Source: Gammaproteobacteria bacterium CG11_big_fil_rev_8_21_14_0_20_46_22 (lineage in GTDB: Bacteria > Pseudomonadota > Gammaproteobacteria > UBA12402). Taken from it: a stretch of 64,000 nt of DNA. The stretch is taken from contig PCWT01000016.1 in the NCBI GenBank assembly GCA_002796245.1, positions 8,723 through 72,722 on the forward strand, written 5' to 3'. The number at the start of each line of letters is the position of its first letter. Positions within the stretch are counted from its first letter, which is position 1. The notes under the pieces were generated by a model, which was not told where the DNA came from, did no database searches, and was given only the letters and a program-made list of their open reading frames with translations. Shown here piece after piece: positions 43,935-50,359 of the stretch. A program made the translations under genes and the position numbers.

Positions 43935-44393
43935 TTTTTTCACCTCATTCCCTTTATACAACGGTTTTCCTTACTAAACAAACACTTATCACGCCCAAGA
44001 TGTAGGAAAAAACTTACGCTTTTTTACCTATTTCTCTTGACTATTTGTTTCATTATTATACAATAGGTACGTTATATAAATGACGTTGCTAACAATTCTA
44101 TCATATCAAAGATCAACAGAGATTCCTCTGCTTGTGTATTTTCTAAGTAAATCCTCCTCCTCTTTTTTGGTTACTTACCCAAGAACCGTCGTGGTGCATT
44201 TGTGCGCCTCGTTACGCAAAGCCTGCGTAAGCTAGCTCAGCGTAAGTAGTACGATGCTACGCGGTGCGTTGCGTTGCAACAAACGGATGTGTTTGCTACG
44301 CATATTGCCCAGCTTAATTGGGCAATTGCAGGATTAGGATGACTGCATAATAACAACAGGACTTAGTAGAAAAAAATAATGAGGTAAATAACC
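43935..44393. other. hairpin-rich non-coding gap, candidate cis-acting site
   Basis: A 459-bp gap without a gene. Its central 120 bp (44205-44330) are distinct: a perfect stem TTACGCA/TGCGTAA (44212-44230), five TACGC/GCGTA motifs, the palindrome GTTGCAAC, and a perfect 8-bp stem ATTGCCCA/TGGGCAAT (44304-44326). Such clusters occur at origins of transfer or replication. No relaxase is nearby, so this remains a candidate. Confidence 0.45.
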
Positions 44394-44531
44394 ATGTCAT
44401 CAACAGCAAATACAGCGTTCATTCAAACAGTGCAATTTCTTATTGATTGTTCATACCAACATAACAGGGCTCGTACCCATAAGAGACCGGCTACCTGCCG
44501 AGACCTTATTTTCCGAGTTTGGCGTTTTTAA
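44394..44531 (+). CDS. possible 45-residue protein
   Basis: A short frame (MSSTANTAFIQTVQFLIDCS) preceded by AATGAGGTAAATAACC, the same ribosome-site style as the transfer genes. The C-terminus is basic (KRPATCRDLIFRVWRF). It opens the short operon that continues with the Gp157-like and Q-like genes. No homologue is recognised. Confidence 0.5.
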   Translation: MSSTANTAFIQTVQFLIDCSYQHNRARTHKRPATCRDLIFRVWRF

Positions 44532-44572
44532 TAAGCCAAGCATTCAGGTAATCGAGATGTGTGAGGTATGTC

Positions 44573-45025
44573 ATGAGTGTCAACACCACTAAGGGCATTG
44601 TTAAACAACTAGCCGTTCAAGAACAAGCAGCACAGCCTGCTGGAAAACTGCAAGAGCTATTGCGCGAACAACGCATTGCTAAACAGCGATATATGGAAAG
44701 TTTATCAGAATATCGTGAAGCAAAAGAAGAACTAGATGAAATCAACCGTGCCATTAAAGAAGAAGCAGCGCTAAATAGCGATCCGTCAATTAACTTAAAA
44801 CCCGCCAAATCAAGAGTCATTATTGATTCAGCCGATAATGTACCCGGTAATTATTATCGACTCTTTACACATCGTATACCTGACGTACACAAGATTGCTC
44901 AGGCTTTAGAGGCTGGCGTTGAGATACCCGGCGCACGTTTAGAAGACAGCAATACTGTCGAATTAAATGCTAAAAAAAAGTTTGCCGATGATGAATGTTC
45001 AAAAACTTTCTCTCACAACAACTAA
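44573..45025 (+). CDS. siphovirus Gp157-like protein
   Basis: A 150-residue protein with an N-terminal coiled coil (residues ~20-70, MESLSEYREAKEELDEINRA) and a C-terminal segment RVIIDSADNVPGNYYRLFTH followed by EAGVEIPGARLEDSNTVEL. The latter matches the Gp157 pattern (vvId...vP..Y...aLkaG.evpGa.l). Gp157 of a streptococcal phage confers resistance to superinfection; family members lie near recombination genes. GAGG precedes the ATG at 44573. The Q-like gene starts 11 bases after its stop. Confidence 0.65.
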   Translation: MSVNTTKGIVKQLAVQEQAAQPAGKLQELLREQRIAKQRYMESLSEYREAKEELDEINRAIKEEAALNSDPSINLKPAKSRVIIDSADNVPGNYYRLFTHRIPDVHKIAQALEAGVEIPGARLEDSNTVELNAKKKFADDECSKTFSHNN

Positions 45026-45036
45026 TGGAGGTACTT

Positions 45037-45414
45037 ATGAACTACCAAAATAAACTTAACTTAATTGAAACAAAACAGCGGTTACGGCACTGGGCAGATT
45101 GGTGCCATGACATCATAACGATGGGGCATAGTTTTCCTAGCAAGACCATCATTGCTCAGTTAATCGATGCTAAGGGCGAGCTGATAAGAAGCACAAATGC
45201 TACTCTAGCACCCGACAATGATGAAGCAGAAGAAGTTGATGAGCTTATTAACCTTTATGCGAAGGATTATCCTGAGCGAGCGAGGGTGCTTGTGCTTCAT
45301 TACTTAAACCCTGAAAAAACGAAAGACAAAATTGACTTATCAAAAGTCAGTCGACCAACGTATTTTCGGTATCTTGATGATTCAGAAGAATGGATCAGCA
45401 AGCATTTACAATAA
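45037..45414 (+). CDS. phage Q-type (antiterminator) protein
   Basis: A 125-residue protein resembling phage antitermination Q proteins of the small, lambdoid type: QRLRHWADWC at the N-terminus, then AKDYPERARVLVLHYLNPEK and a C-terminal HTH-like segment LSKVSRPTYFRYLDDSEEWI. GGAGG precedes ATG 45037. It is followed by a terminator, a repeat array and a promoter-terminator unit leading into the transfer operon, the arrangement expected for a Q-controlled late operon. Confidence 0.7.
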   Translation: MNYQNKLNLIETKQRLRHWADWCHDIITMGHSFPSKTIIAQLIDAKGELIRSTNATLAPDNDEAEEVDELINLYAKDYPERARVLVLHYLNPEKTKDKIDLSKVSRPTYFRYLDDSEEWISKHLQ

Positions 45415-45420
45415 CCCATC

Positions 45421-45454
45421 AAGCGCCAGTTATCACACTGGCGCTTTTCTTTTT
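45421..45454 (+). terminator. intrinsic terminator after the Q-like gene
   Basis: AGCGCCAG (45422-45429) and CTGGCGCT (45438-45445) form a perfect 8-bp stem with an 8-base loop, followed by TTTCTTTTT. It separates the Q-like operon from the transfer operon. Confidence 0.88.
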
Positions 45455-45603
45455 ATACAACCTATCAAAAAGCTTTCCAACTTAACGTTTATATATTCGC
45501 GGTAAGTAAACAATTTCTTACAAACAACTTGCGGATTAACACCATTCAACACACAGTTTTTTTATTATTTTAATTTTTTTTAAAAACTTTTACTTTAATT
45601 ATC

Positions 45604-45720
45604 ACCGTATTCCCCGAATGAATACCGTATTCCCCTTAGTCTCACAGCCGGATAAAAAAACGAAAAAAAATCATTACCCCGAATGAATACCGTATTCCCC
45701 GAACCAATACCGTATTCCCC
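45604..45720 (+). repeat. four ACCGTATTCCCC repeats, 20-bp spacing within pairs
   Basis: ACCGTATTCCCC occurs exactly at 45604-45615, 45624-45635, 45689-45700 and 45709-45720. Within each pair the spacing is 20 bp, two helical turns; the pairs are 85 bp apart. Flanks such as GAATGAAT are also partly repeated, and a degenerate fifth unit (TTACCCCGAATGAAT) precedes copy three. The array ends 39 bp before the -35 of the transfer-operon promoter. It may be an activator array or replication iterons. Confidence 0.9.
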
Positions 45721-45759
45721 TAATAGGTTGATTAATAAGAACTTTTTTGCAAAAAAGAC

Positions 45760-45788
45760 TTGCAAAGTTTTTCCGAAATCGCTATACT
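45760..45788 (+). promoter_or_regulatory. sigma70 promoter of the transfer operon
   Basis: TTGCAA (45760-45765), 17 bp, TATACT (45783-45788). Transcription should start near 45795. A terminator begins only about 25 bases further on. The repeat array lies just upstream. Confidence 0.82.
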
Positions 45789-45816
45789 GCCACTGTAACT
45801 TCAAAAAAGTCCAAAC

Positions 45817-45853
45817 AAAAGCCCCAAGGCAACAAACCTTCGGGGCTTTTTTT
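45817..45853 (+). terminator. promoter-proximal intrinsic terminator of the transfer operon
   Basis: AAAGCCCCAAGG (45818-45829) pairs with CCTT-c-GGGGCTTT (45837-45849): twelve pairs with one bulged C, a 7-base loop and seven T. It lies between the promoter and the first transfer gene (45926), so unmodified polymerase should release a ~58-nt RNA. Confidence 0.85.
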
Positions 45854-45925
45854 ATTGCCTTGAAAAAATCTTTTCTAGCGCACTTTTTCTTTTTTAAAAA
45901 TCAAAAAATCATTCGAGGATTTACT

Positions 45926-46381
45926 ATGAATACACAACTCAAGCGTTGCGCTTTGAGTGGTTTGCTGTGCCTGAGTCTTTTAGCTGGCGCAACAACAAGC
46001 TTTGCCAACAACGTCACTGTCGGGCGTTACTTGGCAGTTGCTGAGCAGCCACAAAGCGCGCAAACAAAATTATTACAGCAGCAAATACAAATTAAATTTC
46101 CACAGAACATTCTAACGGTAAAACAAGCCGTAGACTTTATGTTGCAGTTTAGTGGCTATCGGCTTGTTGATGTTAAACAACTGAATCAACCTGCGAGAAC
46201 CATGCTAAACCAACCAATACCTGAAGTTGATCGAACACTTGATCCAATGACGTTAGAACAAGGGCTAACGACCTTAGCAGGTGATCCCTTCTATGTATTA
46301 ATCGACCCCGTTCATCGATTGATTGGATTTAAAGTCAAACCCAATTACCGAAACTTATATAACAGCGATAAAGGAGAATAA
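45926..46381 (+). CDS. PilL-like protein, first gene of the ICE transfer operon
   Basis: A 151-residue periplasmic protein with a signal peptide ending TSFANN. VGRYLAVAEQPQSAQ, QIKFPQNILTVKQAVDFMLQ, then IPEVDRTLDPMTLEQGLTTLAG and YVLIDPVHRLIGFKV match the conjugative-element PilL N-terminal family (TIGR03748-like). GAGG precedes the ATG at 45926; the longer open frame upstream runs through the promoter and terminator and is not used. PilL opens the transfer region in related ICEs. Confidence 0.85.
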   Translation: MNTQLKRCALSGLLCLSLLAGATTSFANNVTVGRYLAVAEQPQSAQTKLLQQQIQIKFPQNILTVKQAVDFMLQFSGYRLVDVKQLNQPARTMLNQPIPEVDRTLDPMTLEQGLTTLAGDPFYVLIDPVHRLIGFKVKPNYRNLYNSDKGE

Positions 46382-46384
46382 GAA

Positions 46385-46705
46385 ATGACTGGTATTACTA
46401 TGAATAAAATAGAAAGAAACTCGACCATTAAAATTTCCCCTGGTTTAAAAGGTTTAGAGTCCTACACAGGGCATGACACGTTTGTTTATGTATTACGTTC
46501 TTTATATAGCCTGGTTTTCAAGTCAAAAGAACTTGGTGAAAACAAACTGCAATTACAGCGTCGAATTCGTAATTTTGAAGAAAAAAATAATCTTCCTGGA
46601 TTTTTATCAGCCGCATCTATTGATGAGCTGCTAGAGGAATTAGAAGACGCTCAATATTTTTACCCAATTCGTCGGCGTGAGGTTAACTTCCCGACATTTC
46701 ATTAA
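46385..46705 (+). CDS. 106-residue protein of unknown function in tra operon
   Basis: MTGITMNKIERNSTIKISPG begins a soluble charged protein (SYTGHDTFVYVLRSLYSLVF, then a helical DELLEELEDAQYFYPIRRRE). AAGGAG lies eight bases before the ATG and it starts 4 bases after pilL. No signal peptide and no recognised domain. The gene fills the place between pilL and the membrane-anchored coiled-coil protein. Confidence 0.75.
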   Translation: MTGITMNKIERNSTIKISPGLKGLESYTGHDTFVYVLRSLYSLVFKSKELGENKLQLQRRIRNFEEKNNLPGFLSAASIDELLEELEDAQYFYPIRRREVNFPTFH

Positions 46706-46744
46706 TTCATTTTACCACTTAATTTTTAGTTATGAGGTCATATC

Positions 46745-47521
46745 ATGAAAAAATTATTTAACCGCGATACTTTAAGAAAAATGAAGTATCAAGTTAGCAC
46801 AAAAAGCAAAACAGCCTACCAATTTGGTAAAGCGCGTTATCAAAAGCTCAATAAGAAGCAACGCATTGCGCTATTCTCAGGCGTTGGTTTAATTGCTTTA
46901 TTTTTAATTGTGTTGGGCGTTAGCAGTCCTGCTAATAAACCCAAACCAAAGTCAGACTATCCTGTCAACTTTGAAACTAAAGCACAAGTAAATCCACAAG
47001 CCGATCAAAAACCCGCATTGCTAAGCGTTGCTAATAGTAACCAAAGTAACAATGCTGAATTGAGGGCTGAACTGAATAGCTTGAAAGCATCCTCTAGTGA
47101 GCAATTACAAGCATTGCAATCGCAGCTTCAATCGATGCAATCTAATATGGGGTCTCTTGCGTCGCAACAAGATATACAACAGTTGCAGCAAAGTGTTTCA
47201 GCACCCAATAAAACCCTTCTCGGCAAAGTTGATAACTTGCAAGGTTCAGTACAAGAGATCATTAAGCAAACAGCCAAGAAAACATGGGTTGACCCGCAAA
47301 CGGTCAATAAATATTTTCGTTTAGTAGCGGTACAAGGCTTCTCTGATGGTATGAGAGCCATTATCGACGTTGATGGCAACCAAGCAACGTTAAGTTCGAA
47401 TGAAATTTGCCCAGCTTGTCGAGGCTGGACATTACAAAAAATGGATTTCGCCAATCAAAGCGCTGTCTTTAGCAAGCAAGGTAACAAGCAAACTTTATAT
47501 GTGAAGTTACAAGCGAATTAA
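46745..47521 (+). CDS. membrane-anchored periplasmic coiled-coil protein (PilP-like?)
   Basis: A 258-residue protein: basic cytoplasmic N-terminus, one membrane helix (IALFSGVGLIALFLIVLGV, residues ~41-60), a coiled coil (AELRAELNSLKASSSEQLQA) and a C-terminal globular domain (FRLVAVQGFSDGMRAIIDVD, then ICPACRGWTLQKM with a CxxC). The layout resembles inner-membrane scaffold proteins of type IVB pili or conjugation systems. GAGGTCATATC precedes the ATG. Assignment is uncertain. Confidence 0.75.
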   Translation: MKKLFNRDTLRKMKYQVSTKSKTAYQFGKARYQKLNKKQRIALFSGVGLIALFLIVLGVSSPANKPKPKSDYPVNFETKAQVNPQADQKPALLSVANSNQSNNAELRAELNSLKASSSEQLQALQSQLQSMQSNMGSLASQQDIQQLQQSVSAPNKTLLGKVDNLQGSVQEIIKQTAKKTWVDPQTVNKYFRLVAVQGFSDGMRAIIDVDGNQATLSSNEICPACRGWTLQKMDFANQSAVFSKQGNKQTLYVKLQAN

Positions 47522-47534
47522 TGAGGTACTCACC

Positions 47535-47828
47535 ATGAAATTACTGACTTTTAACAGGCTCAAGGTTGCTGGCTTATTAAGTGCCTTGCTGGTTGGTAGC
47601 AGTATGCTTTCGGGTTGTGCAGGCATGATGCACCAGCTCGGCTATGAGCGAATGCAACTACCTGCAACACAAGCCTGCACCAAAACACCTGTGCTTATCA
47701 CGAATTTAACAACGGATGCTCATCATCGTCGATACCAATTAGAAGATGGCCGCCAGTGTCCAGAGGTAAACTATTATGAACAAGCAAAACGACAAGCCGA
47801 ACGAAACGCATCGAGAAACCGTTTGTAA
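47535..47828 (+). CDS. small lipoprotein of the transfer operon
   Basis: A 97-residue protein with a signal peptide and lipobox (MLSGC, Cys near residue 28). The mature part is short, with two further cysteines (QACTKTP, GRQCPEV) that may form a disulfide. It overlaps the next gene by 53 bases in another frame. Small lipoproteins in conjugation systems usually belong to the outer-membrane core complex. Confidence 0.78.
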   Translation: MKLLTFNRLKVAGLLSALLVGSSMLSGCAGMMHQLGYERMQLPATQACTKTPVLITNLTTDAHHRRYQLEDGRQCPEVNYYEQAKRQAERNASRNRL

Positions 47829-48600
47829 TGCCTTACAACTGTTCTCTGGTTTTTTATTTTGGTTTTTAAGCTTTACCGCAGTGCCAGCCTTAGCCGATGC
47901 AGCACAAGTGGTTAACCCTCATCAAACACAAAATCAGATTGTTCAGTCTTTAGAAAGCCAATACAGCTTAAAAGACCGTGCAAAAATGTGGGGGCTAACA
48001 ACTGCGGACTTTAAGCGCTATTTATGGCTTATGAAAAATACGCCAAGTGGCCACTGGTATAAAAAACTTGATCCCGCAGAAGTCTTGGCGCTGAATGCAA
48101 AAGACCCAGACCAAATGATGCGCTATGCAAAAGTTCAGGCACGTAATATGCATGCTCGTGTCACGAGAGAATTGGCTTTTGATCGGATTTATTCAAAAGC
48201 GTATAAAGCACTTTATCCGAATGAAAAACCGATCATGTCGAAAGACTTGCCCGCAGGACAAGGCGCAAACTTACAATCCGGTGATAGGCTCTGGTTGTTT
48301 GTCAGTGTTAATACACCACTTGGTAGCTTTGCCTACCAGCATTTAATAAAAGCAGTACAGGCCACACCGAATACGGTGCTTGATATTTACTTTGTCGGTA
48401 AAAATCTATCACAAAAAGCGATTCAACAATGGGCTGTTTCTGCTGGTATACCGCGAGACCTTGTTAATAAGCAAGTCACACTCAACTATGGTGAGAGTCG
48501 ATTTGAGTCATTAACAAAAGGTAAAAATGTGAATTTGCCTTTCGTCGGTGTTATCCATAACAACCATTTTCAGCCGATTAGCTTGTCGTCTGTTTTATAA
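47776..48600 (+). CDS. TIGR03759-family ICE protein
   Basis: A 274-residue secreted or membrane-anchored protein: hydrophobic N-terminus (LQLFSGFLFWFLSFTAVPALA), then WGLTTADFKRYLWLMKNTPSG, the family hallmark, and ARVTRELAFDRIYSKAYKAL. A thioredoxin-like second half follows (LWLFVSVNTPLGSFAY, TVLDIYFVGKNLS). It is a conserved component of G-type ICE secretion systems. A decayed duplicate of its N-terminus occurs at 26108. A strong terminator follows its stop. Confidence 0.88.
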   Translation: MNKQNDKPNETHRETVCNALQLFSGFLFWFLSFTAVPALADAAQVVNPHQTQNQIVQSLESQYSLKDRAKMWGLTTADFKRYLWLMKNTPSGHWYKKLDPAEVLALNAKDPDQMMRYAKVQARNMHARVTRELAFDRIYSKAYKALYPNEKPIMSKDLPAGQGANLQSGDRLWLFVSVNTPLGSFAYQHLIKAVQATPNTVLDIYFVGKNLSQKAIQQWAVSAGIPRDLVNKQVTLNYGESRFESLTKGKNVNLPFVGVIHNNHFQPISLSSVL

Positions 48601-48626
48601 AAACTAAAAAACTCATTTTTAACGTT

Positions 48627-48660
48627 AAGCCCGATTTGAGCAATCAGATCGGGCTTTTTT
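48627..48660 (+). terminator. intrinsic terminator inside the transfer operon
   Basis: AAGCCCGAT (48627-48635) and ATCGGGCTT (48648-48656) form a perfect 9-bp stem with a 12-base loop, followed by a T run to 48660. It stands between two transfer genes that must both be expressed for conjugation. Confidence 0.88.
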
Positions 48661-48699
48661 GTATCCCTTTTTAACAACAATAAAGCGAGGTCACTTATT

Positions 48700-49398
48700 A
48701 TGGCAGCTAATTTGAATATAGCCGCAGCCGCAATCTTTTTGGCAGCAGGCTTTAGTGCTAACCAAGCGGTTTTTGCATCACCTGTTGCAACCAATTTATC
48801 GGCTCAGCGCCTGATCATTCAAAAGATTGAAAAGCAAAATCCGCAATTAAGCGAGAATGCATTACTGGCAGGTGTTAGAGCCTATGACCACCTACGTGCA
48901 GACGGTAAAGACAACCAACAGTTGTTAACGATTGTCAATTTTAATCGTCCTTCAAATGAGAAACGTTTATGGGTGCTGAATATGGCTAATGGCGACACTC
49001 AGTATTTTACCTATGTTGCTCAAGGTCAAAATACTGGACTTAATGTCGCTAAACATTTTTCAAATGTAGCCAATACGCATGAATCAAGCATTGGCGTTTA
49101 CTTAACGGGTAAAACTTATTATGGAAAAGACGGCCATTCAATGCGATTGCATGGACTGGATAAAGGATTCAATAGCAATGTCTTTAAACGCTATATCGTG
49201 ATGCATCCAGCCTGGTACGTTTCAAAGAGCTTTGCTGAAAAATACGGGCGAATTGGCCGTACATACGGCTGTTTTGGGTTAAGTGAAAGAATGGCTCCCA
49301 AAATTATTCCAACAATTAAAAACGGTACGGTGATGGTTGCTTACTATCCAAACAAGCAGTGGTTGGCAACATCACCTTACGAACAACCTTTAAGTTAA
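48700..49398 (+). CDS. murein L,D-transpeptidase-like protein in the T4SS operon
   Basis: A 232-residue exported protein with a signal peptide ending VFASP. The catalytic pattern of the YkuD_2 murein L,D-transpeptidase family is present: LHGLD, YIVMHPAWYVS (His near 168) and GRIGRTYGCFGL (Cys near 190). It occupies the position where related ICEs encode a lytic transglycosylase. It would cross-link or trim peptidoglycan at the secretion channel. GAGGTCACTTATT precedes the ATG. Confidence 0.85.
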   Translation: MAANLNIAAAAIFLAAGFSANQAVFASPVATNLSAQRLIIQKIEKQNPQLSENALLAGVRAYDHLRADGKDNQQLLTIVNFNRPSNEKRLWVLNMANGDTQYFTYVAQGQNTGLNVAKHFSNVANTHESSIGVYLTGKTYYGKDGHSMRLHGLDKGFNSNVFKRYIVMHPAWYVSKSFAEKYGRIGRTYGCFGLSERMAPKIIPTIKNGTVMVAYYPNKQWLATSPYEQPLS

Positions 49399-49427
49399 TG
49401 ATTTCATTTTAAATGAGGTAACGAGTT

Positions 49428-50063
49428 ATGCGTTGCATGTGTATGAAAAAATCTAAAGATACTCCTATGTTGCGACAACGAATAATTAAAATAGCCGCTG
49501 TTTTCTTCTCCTTGGCAGCACTATTTTGTACAGCACAACTAGCCAGTGCTGCTGTTGTCGCTAATTCATCACATGCGACGCACCTTATTACACATTACTT
49601 AACATTACACCCAACAGATATCGAAGCGATTGAACAAACCCAAGATGATACCTTAGTGGAACTTGACCAATTACAGCAATTATCTGCTGAACAGATACAA
49701 ACAAAAATTAATAGCGAGCAGCCACAAAAACCACTTTTACCTAAAGTATATCCTGTACGATCTGAAGCATTAACGCCCGGCAAAGTGGTATCACGGCCTA
49801 TACAAGCAACCTTGCCAAACCCGATATTTATTGTCGGTGATGACGCAGCCTCAAAAGCTTGGCTTCAAAAATACCGTAGTCGTTTGGTGCAATTACATGC
49901 AACAGGCTTCGTGGTTAACGTCTCATCTCGCGATGCGATGCAGGCATTAACTAAAGCCTTTTCGCATTTATCATTGCTGGCGATACCAGCCGATTCAATT
50001 GCAAAAAATTTAAGGCTAAAGCATTACCCGGCATTAATTTCAGATCAATTAATTGAGCAATAG
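49428..50063 (+). CDS. TIGR03765-family ICE protein
   Basis: A 211-residue exported protein: basic start, hydrophobic segment (IAAVFFSLAALFCTAQLASA), a linker, and the conserved C-terminal domain PIFIVGDDAASKAWLQKYRS through LLAIPADSIAKNLRLKHYPA to LISDQLIEQ. This family (PFL_4695-like) lies directly before traD in G-type ICEs, as here. It has a thioredoxin-like or TrbC-like appearance; its role is not established. GAGGT precedes ATG 49428, with further ATGs at 49437 and 49443. Confidence 0.87.
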   Translation: MRCMCMKKSKDTPMLRQRIIKIAAVFFSLAALFCTAQLASAAVVANSSHATHLITHYLTLHPTDIEAIEQTQDDTLVELDQLQQLSAEQIQTKINSEQPQKPLLPKVYPVRSEALTPGKVVSRPIQATLPNPIFIVGDDAASKAWLQKYRSRLVQLHATGFVVNVSSRDAMQALTKAFSHLSLLAIPADSIAKNLRLKHYPALISDQLIEQ

Positions 50064-50088
50064 CTGCCGTGATTGACTAAAGAAAAAG

Positions 50089-50313
50089 TTAAGTAGACTT
50101 TTGGAAAGTAAGGAACCACTTTCGCAAGGCAATCAACGACCAAACGGCTTCTACCAAGCCAAATGGCCAAGCACCTTGTAGAAATCCATAAATTGATCCG
50201 AGGATGCAAGAAAAAGTAAATCCCAAAATAAACCAATGGCTTTTACTTTCTAGGGCATAAAAAACCAGCATTAAAGTAACTGATAGTAACCCAAAGGCTG
50301 ATAACGCTGTCAT
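50089..50313 (-). CDS. small two-helix membrane protein, antisense in tra operon
   Basis: A 74-residue protein with two or three hydrophobic helices (LSAFGLLSVTLMLVFYALES, FILGFTFSCILGSIYGFLQG) and the ending PFGLVEAVWSLIALRKWFLT, a motif common among small CBU_0592-type membrane proteins. It is read against the transfer operon, between TIGR03765 and traD, so it is probably a moron-like insertion with its own promoter. It could function in exclusion, but nothing shows this directly. Confidence 0.72.
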   Translation of the reverse strand: MTALSAFGLLSVTLMLVFYALESKSHWFILGFTFSCILGSIYGFLQGAWPFGLVEAVWSLIALRKWFLTFQKST

Positions 50314-50359
50314 TAAGTGAACCTCTATTTTTACGACTAAAACTCAAGAGATATTTTGC

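Noticed and set aside
45604-45720. CRISPR array
   Set aside because: Only four 12-bp units at 20- and 65-bp spacing with partly repeated spacers, and no cas genes. More like protein-binding sites.
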